Counted from the stretch's first letter, positions 35,629-50,600 are shown. The stretch is DNA of 64,000 nt from Mucor racemosus (GCA_027405735.1 JAPEHQ010000017.1:1123501-1187500); one strand, 5' to 3'. Notes: generated by a model not told the origin, from the sequence alone. A program made the numbers and translations.

Positions 35629-36445
35629 TTCATTTGTATATTTTTACCCTTACCTCCATAATGTTGTTTTTATAGCATTTTGTTATTATACCATATTACA
35701 TTTCCTATTTAATAAACTTACTAATTACTATTGTTATCATTTCATTCACAATTGCAAAAGAAAAAAAAAAGAATTTTTTATTCAAATGTTGATTGGTTCC
35801 ATTGAAACTTGAGGTTGTGTTACGGAAAGACAAAAAGGTTAAATTTGTTTTTAGATTCTGTCTTGTTTATACAACCACAACATTTACGCGGAGCACAATA
35901 TACCGAAAGCAGGCATTGGAATATATGCTTGAAGAAATACTCCTTTAAAGATAATATTTTCTATCATTTTAAAATAAAAAGAAAAAACAAGAAAATAAAA
36001 AACGCATGTGATGATGGACTAAAATATGTATGAAATAGAGCTAGATAAGAATCTAGCTTCAAGATAATGAAAAAAAAAGCGTTCTAATCAAGAATCCAGG
36101 CACACATTTCTACTCACATTTGTTGCACAAAAAAAAATCTGTAGCAAATTTTTGATTTCCCTACATAACAAAAAAGGGATGATTGAAATGCTCAGATCAA
36201 TCATATCCCATGTTGTGTAAAATACCAAGATTCCCACAATCAAAAATCCTTGTTGTTGTACATGTCAATCTATCAGAACGTGGCTTACATGCAACATTTA
36301 AAATCTTGTATGGTCCAGACAAAATCCCTTATCTTACATTTGTTTCAAATGATCCATGAGAAATGCAACTGCTTTATAACGAATAACAAATAAAACGTTT
36401 TTTTTCATTTAAAATTCAAGTTTTTCCTTATTGTTCAGATGATTT

Positions 36446-36476
<31 letters not shown>

Positions 36477-39041
36477 CATGCATGTTGCACAAAATCTAGC
36501 TTGATCTTTTTTCTTCTTTGAATAAAAGCTATATTTTATGATTTAAAATAGTACATAAATTATTAGAGCATTACATAAACTAGTGTGTGATACACAACTT
36601 TGTTAAATATCTATGCATATCCGAAATTATTTGTAAAACAATTCCTTGTTGTAGTTATGGAACGAGAGAAATATTTGCCATCAACGAGATTTGATTAAAT
36701 CTCAATATAAAAAAACCGGCGGATGGCGAATACAAAGTAAACCAACGACTGATAGTTCAGTAATCCACTAAACTGTATAAAGGAATATTTTGCACATCAA
36801 AGAATAACATTCGTTTCACAATATCCAGGATGTTGTGCCTTTTTTATTGCGAATTTTTCACATACTCCGAGCAATTGATTTGGGGGGTTACGTTTCTAAC
36901 AGTATGCCTGTGCTCATATAAAACATTCATGTGTTTGTTTTTTGTTAGAAAGTCATGGTCGTGAGAGTATACATGTCAAATACTTTATCCAGCTGTTCTC
37001 ACGTTTATAAAGCTGAAATATGATGGGTTCATCTATATGTCAATGTTTCGAGGCAGATTATATTGAAATGGACGCATGCGTTACCATTATAAGTGTTTAA
37101 ATATCATTCATATGCACTGCTTTGTACATTGCCGATAAGACGGATACACATTTATTATTACGATAATAATCGATTGTTTTCTCCAGCAAACCATCTATTA
37201 TTAAGCGGTCATTGATTTTGCTTTTTTCAATAATTTTTTCGGGCGTTTTGAATGCAATTATGAAACTAAAGAATATACAAGTATACACCCTGAAATTCAA
37301 ACTATAGCTTTGCATTTTTTTGTTTTTAGATAAATGACTCAAATTCTAAAAAAAAAAGCTTCATGTTTTGAAAAAATGCATATATTTTAATGATCTAAAT
37401 TGTATATTTCGTGTTTCACAAAGTATTTTTATCTGTATATTTTATAGAAAACGTACCAAATTTCTTTTCTTCATTTGGTAAAGGGTTGAAAATACCTTAG
37501 TGTTAATATATTACCTAGCTCCATGCTTTTATAACAACAAATTCCTCTCAAGGAAGCCAAACAATGTAAAATAAGTACTTGTATCGGGTTTTGAAATACT
37601 GAAAATCCAAGATGCATATTTTACATCCGGTTGGACATTTTAGGAAAAAATTTGACATTTAAAGGATTTTTGCAACCAAAATTTTATAATAAATCACAAA
37701 ACATATATTAATAAAGTATATAGATTTCAAGTTGCTCTACACGATAAATTTTTATTTTTGCGTATATATGGTATAAAATATTGAAGTATTCTTGATAATA
37801 TACAATTTTAATTTTTCTGAAAAATATCAAAAAAGTTAGTTTTTAGACACAAAACAAACGCCGCCATTGAAAAGATAGCGCTTTTTTAGTCATATGCTCT
37901 CGATTATAACCATAGTAAAAAGTCTCATTTTTCAACCGAAAAATCGAATTTCGTGAAAATTGGGATTTTGGACGAGGTATGGTAAGGCAAAATTCGAGCT
38001 GAAAAAAAGATGTAAGGAAAGTTATCAAATTGCATCAAATCAAGCCTACTAAACGGTAGCATTCGTTTGGTATGCTTTTGAACGATAGAAATCGCCGCAA
38101 ACACTCAAAATAGAGCATTCAAGTACGGGTATAAGCCAATTTTACTAAATTAATGGAATAAAATGCGCGCTATATAGAATTTATATGTATTTGATGATTT
38201 GGTTTTACGCCTTTTTGCTTTTCTGCATCTAGCAACTGCAAAAGAAGATGGTGTATTTGTTTACAATGGTGATCTCCTTGAGTAATTTGATTGATGGCTC
38301 TTGGAATCAAGGGTATCATACAGACTTTAACGGATCCCATTTATTACAGTGCACAAGTAGAATATATATCCAAATCTAAATGATACCTATAATTTCCTAC
38401 CAGCAATACATTGGATAGGGAGAAAAAATATGCTGCATGTGCTCCAAACGTTAAAAGAGAAGTTTTGAGAGAATAGATGCGTAACCATTGAAAAGGGTTC
38501 AAAGTTGCGGAATATCTGGGGGATCGACGGTGGTGCTGCTGCAGAGCGCAATCCTGGGATCAATAAGGTGTTTGCCTTTGTTTAAAGTAATCATCTTTAT
38601 TGTCTTCCTCAGTTAGAGCCTGCGCAATGGAATGAATCAGAGTATGTCAGAATAACGGAGCAAGATGAGTAGTCGATATTGTGATGACCGTCTTAATTTT
38701 ATTATTCTTGTTGGGACCATTATGCTCTGGCTGCTTTGCTTTATCACCATTTTTTCAAACTTCTGTAGTACTTGAGCCTTTTCCTCATTGTCTTCTATGT
38801 TTGTTGGCACAGTCGATGAATGCTGATATACCATTTTAGGGCGATATTTGAATATGCTGATATATTCACGACGTTTTATTAATAGCTAGAAGAAAAGCAA
38901 ACAATTTACAAATATAAACGTGATGATTCACGACTTTATTTATCAAAAATTGTATATTTGATCAATTTGAGGGAGCACATACAAAAATTTCTTCACTTTC
39001 TAGTTAAATTTACATGCATGATTTTCCATTGTATACTGTAT
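35629..39041. other. Gene-free region, 3.4 kb
   Basis: AT-rich. Holds a T29 run (36448–36476), TGAAA/TTTT-rich stretches and a segment near 37900–38010 faintly like part of the F repeat. At 38440–38640 a degenerate frame (…NVKREVLRE, then broken) could be the relic of a transposase but is too decayed to assign. Confidence 0.5.
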
Positions 39042-40877
39042 TTACAATGATACTTTTTTTTTATTTAATAGAATCGAACCTGAAATAGTGATACGGATGT
39101 ACCAAGTTCCTTTTGATGGTTCACTTATAGGCCTGAGCTTATCATAACAAAATGCTTGTTTGCACCATCGTTGACTACACCCATGAGGTGTGATAATATG
39201 AAATATCGACTCAACAATTTGATACATGATTTTAACAGTTGTAAGCTTTTTGTTGTTTGTAAAATTCAAGTCCCAAGCAAATGGGTCTTTGGAACTTCGT
39301 TCTTCTGGTGGACATAAGTCTGCTGCAAATTTTAACAGTTGAGGACAAGCAGGAAAAACGTACTCATTCATTGTTTGGCTAAACGCTTGTAACTGCTTTG
39401 CAGAATCGCAGTAAAAATGCTTCAACTCTAAAAACTTCAATTGGTGCTGTGGCATTGATAATGAATCTTCAGTATTGCGACTAATATTTACACAACGAAC
39501 TACTAAATGTTCCAAATGAGGTGCTCGGCGTAACAAGTGCGGTATAAGACGATGCTCATAACCCTCATTTCTATTAAAGGACTCCTTGTACATCCTCAAT
39601 GTCTTGAGCCCAGTGAATAATGGTAATAATAATAAAATACCATATCCCGTTTTACCATCTGCTGTCACATTACCTTTAGAATAGATATCAAGTTTCTTGA
39701 CAGTATGGCGTTGCATCGACTTTTCTAACCCTTTCAATTGTATTGCAATTGTCTTTTCATTAACGTAGACTGATAACTTTTTCAATCGTATATTGCTGCT
39801 GTCCATTGCTGTTAGTAATTGCCCTGATAATTGACAGAATTTCATATCGTACGATGTCAAATTTGATAATTTGGTGAAAGATGATATCCATAACTTGTCA
39901 AAAACTCCTTTCAAAAGATATGTTTCATGAATTTTGCTTATATTGATTGCTAAATCAGTCAAATTGGGGTATTTTGCAAGGACATATTTGAACCATAGAT
40001 TCTTGTTTGTGTGCCTTACATTTGCTTCTGACCGGACACCATTCATATTCTCATCAAATTCAAGAGTAAATGACTTCATCTTCAATGCCAACTTTTTAAG
40101 CGTAATTTGCTTTATATTCTGGATATTTGGAAATGCTTTTTTTGTCAATAAATCGACAGTGTTTGTGTCAAATCCTGCAAATACATCTATCAGTTTTATA
40201 GTTGTTAAATTCGGGGCATATTGATCGTGGATTTCTTCTAAATCATATGGTGTGATATACAAGCGTTTTAATTCCAAAAATGTAAGATTTGGCGCATTTT
40301 TCAAGAGGGGTATCATTGGCCGTAGTTTCGCATCATAATTGTAAGCATTCGACACTTGCATTTCTTTTTGTGTAAAAGCATAATTGTAAAATGCATAACT
40401 AATATGTTTTAAATAAACAGGCTTTTGCGGTGATTTTAAGATTGGCACAATAAATGGGAAATGTAAATTGTCTTCAGTGATTGATTCTAAGAATTTTAAT
40501 TTTTGAACTGAACGTTCATAATCAGGCATGTTGCGAATCCTTTCAGTATCCATGAAATCAAAACTCGAGTAGGTTACGAATTCAGATGTAAGCCTTTTGA
40601 GATTTGTGAATCCAGTAATCAAATTGATATCATCACATGGAAAGTAAATTTCGAGTTCTTCTACAGTGTTGGTCAAGTCTTCGTTTCCAGCACGTCTAAA
40701 CGTAGTAACCGCGTCTTTTAAACTATGGTCTTCAAATAATTCGATCTTTTGATACAGATATCCATAAAATGTAATCGCAATATACCAATTTCTACAAACA
40801 AGAGTGCATTCGAATTTGTCTTCAAAACGAAGATGCTTTGTAATTTCTCGTAAAATTTCGATAGGTATTAAATCCAT
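39042..40877 (-). CDS. F-box / leucine-rich repeat protein
   Basis: A single-exon 611-residue protein. The N-terminus (LIPIEILREITKHLRFEDKFECTLVCRNWY) is a clear F-box, which would bind Skp1 in an SCF ubiquitin ligase. The rest shows leucine-rich repeat periodicity (LTFLELKRLYI, LTTIKLIDVF, LEHLVVRCVNIS, LKFLELKHFY), the likely substrate-binding part. Mucoralean genomes carry many such F-box/LRR proteins of unknown targets. The start at 40877 places the F-box at residues 2–45, as usual. Confidence 0.88.
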   Translation of the reverse strand: MDLIPIEILREITKHLRFEDKFECTLVCRNWYIAITFYGYLYQKIELFEDHSLKDAVTTFRRAGNEDLTNTVEELEIYFPCDDINLITGFTNLKRLTSEFVTYSSFDFMDTERIRNMPDYERSVQKLKFLESITEDNLHFPFIVPILKSPQKPVYLKHISYAFYNYAFTQKEMQVSNAYNYDAKLRPMIPLLKNAPNLTFLELKRLYITPYDLEEIHDQYAPNLTTIKLIDVFAGFDTNTVDLLTKKAFPNIQNIKQITLKKLALKMKSFTLEFDENMNGVRSEANVRHTNKNLWFKYVLAKYPNLTDLAINISKIHETYLLKGVFDKLWISSFTKLSNLTSYDMKFCQLSGQLLTAMDSSNIRLKKLSVYVNEKTIAIQLKGLEKSMQRHTVKKLDIYSKGNVTADGKTGYGILLLLPLFTGLKTLRMYKESFNRNEGYEHRLIPHLLRRAPHLEHLVVRCVNISRNTEDSLSMPQHQLKFLELKHFYCDSAKQLQAFSQTMNEYVFPACPQLLKFAADLCPPEERSSKDPFAWDLNFTNNKKLTTVKIMYQIVESIFHIITPHGCSQRWCKQAFCYDKLRPISEPSKGTWYIRITISGSILLNKKKVSL

Positions 40878-41254
40878 ACTTTAAAAAAGGTAGTGATAAA
40901 GAAGGGAAGAGAAGTTTTGAGTTGTGATCTGTATGATCTATCAAAACATCCATTTGATAGGAGTCACACACAAGTGTATGTGGTTTTTTCATTAATACCA
41001 GAGGCTTTAAGCTTGAAATTTTGACATTTTTATTATTATGTTTTGAACGAAACAAAAATAAAATTTAGACAAAGTAGAGATAAAAATTTGGATGAGACGG
41101 AAATGAGATTTTAGATCAAGTCAGTGTCAAATTCACACATCGACTTTCATTTCGCTATACAAAATGAATAAAAACCAAGCAGATGTATAATAAAAAAAAA
41201 AGTGATCACTTATATTCGCTAGCAACTACTATTTATACTAGATAATGCCAAAAA

Positions 41255-42404
41255 AAAATTATATGCTGATGTACCTGAGAAGCTCAACTTTGATTCGAAA
41301 ACGCGTATCTAAAAATATCCTATCTCTAGCAGTTGGTATTACATTTTCAATGCTAATGTTTCGGATTTTTTCGGGTATTTCACTGATAAAAGTTAAAACT
41401 TTAAGTCTTCACATCTCTGCAAAAAATTAAGCTATACTAGCAATTTCTAATAATGAAACTTACTTGTTTTAAGGCGCTTTATAATATATTTCAGTATAAA
41501 AACATTCTGAGCACTTTTATTTATTTTTTCTTTTTTTTGACATTTTATAATAGATTTCAAAATATTCGCTAAGTTGAGCAATACCTTTTTTTACATTCAT
41601 GTCATTAACTTTGTTGGACTCTCTCGAACCCAATTTAGTTTTTTTCAAAATATTGATTTTTCGTGGAGATACCCTCAAAAATGCAAACGGAAAGATACCT
41701 TTGTTTCTAGCTTCAATTTTTCCCTTGTATACCCTCCTTCCAAATTCTGAAAAAAAATTGTTTTCTCTACAAACAATGCAACTAAAAAGTCCTGCAATAG
41801 CTCAATTGATAGCTAACTTTTTTGCGCATCATACCATTATTTATATTTAAAACATGCTTATAAAAAGTGATGTGTACCTTTAAAAAACCTCCAAAATTTC
41901 AATCACATTTTACGCAAAATTTAATGTAAAACATTTGCTTGAATTTTGTTTAGATAGATGCAGAATCCAAAACTCTACAAAAGCTATTTAATACGGGAGG
42001 CCGACTTACTTTGTAATTCATGAGCCATTAAACGATATTGTTTTTTAAGTCATTTTTCGTTCATTTCGACAACAAATCAAGTTTGGAACCCAGCTATTAT
42101 AGGTTTTAAGCGATGATATGAACTATTATTTTGATTATCTCGACGAAAAATCGATATTTTTCGCTGAAACAAAAAATGTAGAGCAGTTTTGTGTTGGATC
42201 TTCTATCTTGAGAATACAGAAAATTAATACTTCAATTTTGGTGCTTAATTTTTAATAATCAATTTTAGGTCTATTTTGGTTAATGTTTGACCAGTGCATT
42301 TATGTTTTAATATTAATATTTCTATCTTTCGAAAGGTATCAGTGGCCTATAGAGTGAAGATATACCTTTTTTTGAAGATTTGACAAAATTCGACTCAATA
42401 TTGG
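41255..42404 (+). mobile_element. F repeat, copy 2
   Basis: About 1.15 kb collinear with 20045–21259 and 58500–59510 (shared ATGTACCTGAGA, TTTTTCGTGGAGATA, CCAAAACT and CGACTTACTTT blocks). No coding capacity was recognised. It ends where the family C LTR begins at 42405. Confidence 0.65.
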
Positions 42405-42436
42405 TGATGTATCATTCTTAAACCGGATCATGTCAA

Positions 42437-43209
42437 TGTTACGCCCGGAGATTATATCAATCTCAAAGCTAAAATATGTACTAAATCATTTAATAAAAAT
42501 AAAGGAAAACTGTTATAAAATGAAAGAGCACATTGTGAAAAAACGAAAATAAAACACGTAATAAATAATATATAAGATGTTGTTGTATTCTTTTAAGATA
42601 AGATGAAGATCTTCATGGCTAATGAAAGTCTTTTGCTATTTATATTAATTGTCTAATTTAAAGGGAATGGAAATCTAAAAGTAATGGATTATTGTAATTG
42701 ACCAATGATTATCTAGAAAGGTTGATGATATGTGTTGAGTTGTTATGTACATTGGTAGAAGATGGCAAAGTTATTGGTTCTTCATGAATATAAAAATTTA
42801 TGGACTTGTTTATCAACAAGTTCCTTGGTTCTATCTTTGAATACACTTTGATTTGGTTGTACAGGATGTCAATTGTATGTACGCGAGATTGACATTTAAT
42901 TTGTGATTCAAATAATAAACTTTTACTATAATGACAATCACCGTTCTATGACACACACTAAAACTAAAGAACTTTATTATAAGATCAAAATATCTTCTTT
43001 TATATTCACATTCTCTAATTATATGACCTGTTTAAATGAGTCTATCTATATATATACATATATCCAATCAAGTCTAGGTGACACACACTAGTTCCATATT
43101 CCTGCATAAATGGAGCTTCATAACATAATACACAGCAATGTAGAACTTAACATATCAAACTGTGTCGTAATCTTAACCAAGGAATGTACCCAGATCTGTG
43201 GATGCAACA
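42437..43209 (+). mobile_element. Solo LTR family D, copy 2, nested in C
   Basis: It starts TGTTACGCC and ends GATGCAACA, with a perfect duplication GTCAA (42432–42436 and 43210–43214). Without its own insert (420 bp plus 5) it is 348 bp, identical in length to copy 1. Confidence 0.9.
42534..42953 (+). mobile_element. Solo LTR family E, copy 2, nested in D
   Basis: It starts TGTGAAAAAA and ends CTATGACA. Flanks CACAT (42529–42533) and CACAC (42954–42958) give a 5-bp duplication with one change. The family D copy at 26995 shows the uninterrupted site (AGCACACTAAAAC). Confidence 0.88.
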
Positions 43210-43623
43210 GTCAAATCCAAAAAAGTAAACAATAACAGATCCGGAACCGGAAGTTACTTAATTAAATATTAACTATACAATGCTCCGTTAAGTGCAATCA
43301 TCGTTACTAAATCACATAATTTGATATACAGAAAACTCTTGAAGTATTTATTTTTTTCCTTTGGCAATGCTACATATCATCATCGTTTAATATGACTGAA
43401 TATTAATGAATCAGAGAAAATGCAACTGGTGAAAAATTGATACATAATATATATCGAGGTCAAATTTGACAAAAGATGCTTTCATTGAGTAGTGGAAATT
43501 AGCATTGATTTCGAGCAGGGTTTTAGCAGCCTAATTTATTAGTATAAGCTGGGCTCGACAGCAACCTTAGTGGAGATCGCGACATTTTGATGGATAGAAA
43601 TTACAGGACAAAGATGTTGTGTT

Positions 43624-44358
43624 TGCAGTAAATGACGATGTTATTTACTAAAATAAAAAAAAATATAAAAATAAAAGCAGTAGAAATACAATTATAATCT
43701 GCTAAAGTTTTTATTACAAAAGATTTCTCTCAAGAGTTAAAATAATTGAAAAGTATGAGGGTATTTATAGTGATTTGGAGAACTTGTTGGATACCATCAG
43801 ACTTGAATGGATGTATATTTAGTAATCTTCCAGTTTTGAGTACATTGTTATTGATTTGATATTTTAATGGGTAAATTGTGTAGAGCATTGGCCATAAGGG
43901 ATTGTATGTCAAGTGTGACAATATCGACCTTTTGGGAAATGGTTGTTTAGTTTATTTTTGTTATATCTATTTTATGTAACCTTGATTTTTAAGGGGTAGT
44001 TTTTTATATGCTTGAATCTTATTTATATTGATAGTGCAACTTCAAAATAGATGAGTAGTTGACTAAATTGATATCTTTGTTTATTATCATTATTGATTTG
44101 GATAGAATCCTGTTTTGATATATATGTCATTTGTGTAATTGATTGCGCCGTGGTCAAGGGTGCTATCATCTACAAGACATGTATGGTTCAAAAAAAGGGT
44201 ATTTCATATTTTTAGCATGCGTTTGTTATTGTGTTCAATTGAAGCGTTTGTTTATTATCGTTGTTCACATTTTAAGTGGCATCATATTTTATGAGCGACA
44301 CTTTGAATTTAGGTTGTTTTATTTTTATCAAGCGTTTTTATTATGTAATTCCACTGCA
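43624..44358. mobile_element. Probable solo LTR family I (735 bp)
   Basis: It starts TGCAGT and ends ACTGCA (perfect 6-bp inverted ends), with duplication GTGTT (43619–43623 and 44359–44363). The neighbouring TGC also matches, so an 8-bp duplication (GTGTTTGC) with a hAT-type element is formally possible. Copy D of the host element lacks it. Confidence 0.7.
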
Positions 44359-44359
44359 G

Positions 44360-44880
44360 TGTTTGCTTGAGCATTTTCAAAAGGGTTAAAAAGCATTCTT
44401 TATCAAACTCACCTAGATGTTGAAGACTCGCCATATACGATTAGTATCATTATTTCTTTTGTTTAATTGCTGTAGTATTATTAAAAATCAAGCTTTTCAT
44501 AATAGCTTATACCAATGACGATGGGGTGTTTCTAATTTTAGATTGACATTTATCATAAGTCGGGCTGATGATACGTTTGATACTACTGTAGATGGAACCA
44601 GTAAATTTAGTTTATGGAATTTAAATGAAAATACCAAGAAACCATTTATAAGTACTAAGTTGGTTTTAGTAAAGCATTGAATAAATTATTGGCTTGGGAC
44701 AAAAAAGAGGATAAAAAGACGGCAATAGGTTTCAGTGATGGCTATATGTATGCTTATGATGTTGGAAACGTAAGATTAAAGCTCAACGTAAATCACCTCT
44801 AGCGCAATAATCATAAAATAAGACTATATTAGCATCAAATAAACTACCACATAATATTAACATGTATAAAAGTTTACAGT
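44360..44880 (+). pseudogene. Dynein intermediate chain 3' fragment, copy E
   Basis: Frames spell TVDGTSKFSLWNLNENT, then KALNKLLAWDKKEDKKTAIG, then FSDGYMYAYDVGN, the same WD40 region as at 26.5–27 kb and better preserved through LAWDKK. Frameshifts and diverged joints remain, so it is not functional. Confidence 0.8.
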
Positions 44881-45533
44881 AATAAGCTTGAATTAAGTGG
44901 ATACAGCATCGTAAATTCTTGAAAAAGTTCACAAGTATCATAAAATTTCTTATTTTTAAGACTTACAAGGCTTATAAGCGAAATATTAATTTAGAAAATT
45001 ATTTTTGTCCAGATCATCAATTTTGACATTTTTTAATTTTTTTTTTCTGATTTTGCAAATCTAGAGTTAATTATACTACCAATTACAAAAACAAAAAATA
45101 TACACATATGCAAAATTTAGCGCTCTATTTTCTCAATAAAAAACAACAAACATTTTTTTTACAAAATATTACATGAAAATCCTTTAACCAAAAATCCGTT
45201 TTTGGGACAAAAGTACAAAGTTTCATTACTTAACATTTAATATTAAGCTTTTATAAAATGTGTATTAGCCGTGGCTACAATTTTCTCTCACAATGTAGTA
45301 TATTTAAACGTTTATTTTGGTATCAAAATTTGATTTTTCTGTTTTTTGATGAAAATCATGAGTGTTGGTAAGGATAAAATAAGCGCCGAAAATGTCCGCT
45401 ACAAAGTCTGAATTTTCAGACCGTACATGGTTAAATATAAGAAAAGTTATAAAAAAAACGCATTTTTATTTAAAGCTTAGATATATACCATAGTATAAGA
45501 GACTTAGCCGTTCGATCTTGCTATGCTCAATTA

Positions 45534-47646
<2,113 letters not shown>

Positions 47647-47810
47647 AAAAAGTTTACGGATAAACATGAACATCCGGGATAATGTATAACACGAAAATGA
47701 GGCGGGTCAAAAGAGAGGGGGGGAAAACTATACAATAAAAAGGCTTATATGTAACATTTCTCATTATATCATACCATTCTTTCTTTCTTTGTTTTTTAAA
47801 CGTAATTGCA

Positions 47811-49413
47811 ATGGTATCAGCCATTAAACAAAACGATAAAAAAGACGAATTACAGACTACTTTTGATATAAATACCGAAAATGAACATTTTCATTTAGAT
47901 GTAAATAATCTGACACCTAACAAAAGAGATCGTCGACAAGATTACAATCAACTAGAATTTGCACCATTATTACAACAACATCACACAACAACAACTAGAA
48001 ATGACAGAGAACGATTACTGCAAGATAATACTTCTGATAGTGATGATGAAGAATTAGCTTCCCCACCTATTGTAACCTCCAAAAACAATAGAAAATGTTT
48101 GATATTTAATAATGAAAGATATTGCTGCTGCTTTCATACTAGAAAAAATTGCCTATTTGTGTGCTTGATAGTACTTATTATTCCCCTAGCATCATTTGCT
48201 ATTTTTGCTTCCATATATTTCTCCCCTGTCTCTTTACCCAACATTCCTACTACTACTAGTGCAAGTAGTAATGGCCTATCAAATCATCAAGATTCTACTG
48301 CTGCTATTGTATATAAACCATCTACTATATCCCCTCGTTTATTAACATTTAATATGTTTATGCGACCACCAGGTGTAAAAAATAATGAAAATGACTTCAA
48401 GAATGAAAGACTAGATTACATAATCAAAAATGTATTGCCATTACATGATATTATCACAATTCAAGAAGCATTTGCATATGCTAATAGACGTATTGATCAG
48501 CTACTGGTAGCTGCATTCGAGCAAGGGTTCTATTATCATGTCGGATCACCAAGACATTATCCATGGGACCTTGGTGGAGATGGTGGTTTACTAATACTAT
48601 CAAGGTACCCTATTAAAAAAGCCGACCGGATTGAATTTTCCCGTGGTGTCCATGCAGATTGGTATGTTGTTACACTAGCATTACGTTTTATCCAAAAAAT
48701 TTAACCTTCAAAAAAAAAAATAACACAGGTTATCCTTTAAAGGAGCACTTCATGCTTTGATTGAATTAGATGATGATAAATTTATTCATGTATATACAAC
48801 TCATACTCAAGCATCTTATGATAATGGTGGAAAATTAAATTTAGATGATACAAAAGTTAGATTAAGTCAATTTGCACATGTCCATCAATTGATACAAGAT
48901 ACTGCTCAAAATGATACATTTCCAATTCTATTAATGGGTGATTTGAATGTAGATGCTGCTATTCATAATGGATCATCCCCTGATGTACCATCTTATCAAA
49001 GTTCATTGGCATATACAATGATGATGGATGTACTAACTGGTAAAGGCACTGATTTAAAATTGATTGGTGGAGATGATACCAATGGTGAATTATCATATAC
49101 AAGCTCATGGCGTCTTGATAATTTAACAGATGTTCCATATAAATCATTTGGATATCATCCTGTTACATTTGGTGATTATAAAAAGTTATCTAATGGTACA
49201 TTAATACCAGCAGAAACTATTTTAACTAGCCATAATCAACTTTTGACAGTACAAAGTATTGATAGATTATTATGGATAGGTGATAGAAGTCAAAATAATA
49301 CCATGACATTATTAAATATTACGGTAGAGCACTTTTATGTACAAGAAAATGCATCATATCCATTTACACAGATTTCAGATCATTATGGCCTTAGTGCTAT
49401 TTTACACACATAA
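47811..49413 (+). CDS. Neutral sphingomyelinase-like phosphodiesterase, membrane-anchored
   Basis: Exons 47811–48661 and 48729–49413 give 511 residues. An N-terminal acidic cytosolic part is followed by one membrane segment (about residues 113–137), then an endonuclease/exonuclease/phosphatase fold: LTFNMFMRPPGV, IQEAF (metal-binding Glu), DGGLLILSRYPI, HVYTTHTQA, LLMGDLNVD and the catalytic ISDHYGLSA. The order and motifs fit the neutral sphingomyelinase branch, so it probably cleaves the head group of a sphingophospholipid in the lumen or outside the cell. Substrate choice is inference. It is convergent with the next gene, with only 29 bp between stop codons. Confidence 0.85.
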
Positions 49414-49442
49414 TAAACTTTTATTATTATTATCATTGTTGT

Positions 49443-50600
49443 TTATCGTAATCCAACTGCTTTGTATACTTGTTCCATTGTATCATTTGCTGCTTGATTA
49501 GCCTTTATAGCACCATCATCTAATACTTTAACAACATATTCTTTATCTGCTTGTAATCTAACCAATTCTGATTGGATTGGTTGTAATTTAGTGATGATTG
49601 CTTCTGATACTCTATTCTTAAAATCTTTTGTGCTGGTGATATCTGAGCATTCTTTAACTGCCTCTTCAGTATCAATATCTCTCATTGCTGCGTAAATTCC
49701 AAGTAAATTAGATACACCAGGACGCTCAATTGGATCAAATGTTACACCTCGAATACCATCTGTTGTTGCTTTGGCAATTTTGGATTGAATAACATCTGGT
49801 GAATCAATCAAATTTAACCTAGAATAATCTGATGGATCTGATTTTGACATTTTACTAGAAGGATCTCGTAATGACATGACACGTTTAGCTGATGGTGGTA
49901 CAATGGCATCTGGTTTAGGGAAGATATAACCAAATGTCTTGTTGAAAAGTGTAGCAATGTCTCTTGCTAATTCTAAATGTTGCATTTGATCTTCTCCAAC
50001 AGGTACATGTGTACCTTTATAAAGTAAAATATCGGCTGCTTGTAATACAGGATAATCAAATAACCCCATTTTGAGACCAGATGTTAATGTCTCATCTGTC
50101 AATGATTGAGCATGGGATCCACTCACTTTCTCCATTTTACTTTTCCATTGTGTCATACGTCCAAGCCATCCTACAGGTGTAATACAATTGAAAATCCAAG
50201 CTAATTCTGCATGAGATCTAACTCGACTTTGCTCGAAAAGAACTGAGCGTTTAGGATCAATTCCACAAGCTAATAATGTAGCTGCTACATCCAATTTGGC
50301 TTGTCTTAATGTTGCTGGGTCTTGAGGCATTGTAATTGCATGTAAATCGACAATACTGTAATAATTTAATGGTATCTCGCCTGTAATTGAATCTGGTGCT
50401 TGTAGACGAGTCCAGTTTGCTAATGCACCAAGATAATTACCAAGGTGAGGTGTTCCAGTCGGTTGTATACCAGAAAAGACACGGCGAGCCTTTTTTACTG
50501 ATTGTGTTGATACTGTGCGCTACAATTATAAATTTATTGATATATTGGATATAACAAAAAAAAAACAATCATTATCAATTACCTTGATTAAAGTATTCAT
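49443..50600 (-). CDS. Mitochondrial tryptophanyl-tRNA synthetase
   Basis: Charges mitochondrial tRNA-Trp. Exon 1 (50600–50583) encodes only MNTLIK; exon 2 (50519–49443) continues RTVSTQSVKKARRVFSG, giving 364 residues, similar to MSW1/WARS2. The class I signatures are present: PTGTPHLGNYLGA (HIGH) and SKMSKSDPSD (KMSKS). The basic, Ser/Thr-rich start without acidic residues suits a mitochondrial presequence. The bacterial-type layout and length separate it from the cytosolic enzyme. The 63-nt intron sits right after the start, so the ATG choice depends on that splice. Confidence 0.93.

Larger units (their letters stand above)
42405..43286 (-). mobile_element. Solo LTR family C, copy 3 (truncated, interrupted)
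   Basis: 42405–42436 and 43210–43286 together match the first ~105 bp of the inverted family C LTR (TGATGTATCATTC… to …CAATGCTCC). The far end is lost. The gap is filled by LTR family D. Confidence 0.8.
43331..45533 (+). mobile_element. Dynein-fragment/R element, copy E
   Basis: Collinear with 26276–28590. After removal of the LTR at 43624–44358 and one duplication it is about 1.46 kb. A short extra segment (about 43495–43577) is absent from copy D, and the far terminus is ~60 bp shorter. Order: unique left end, dynein fragment, then R repeat. Confidence 0.72.
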
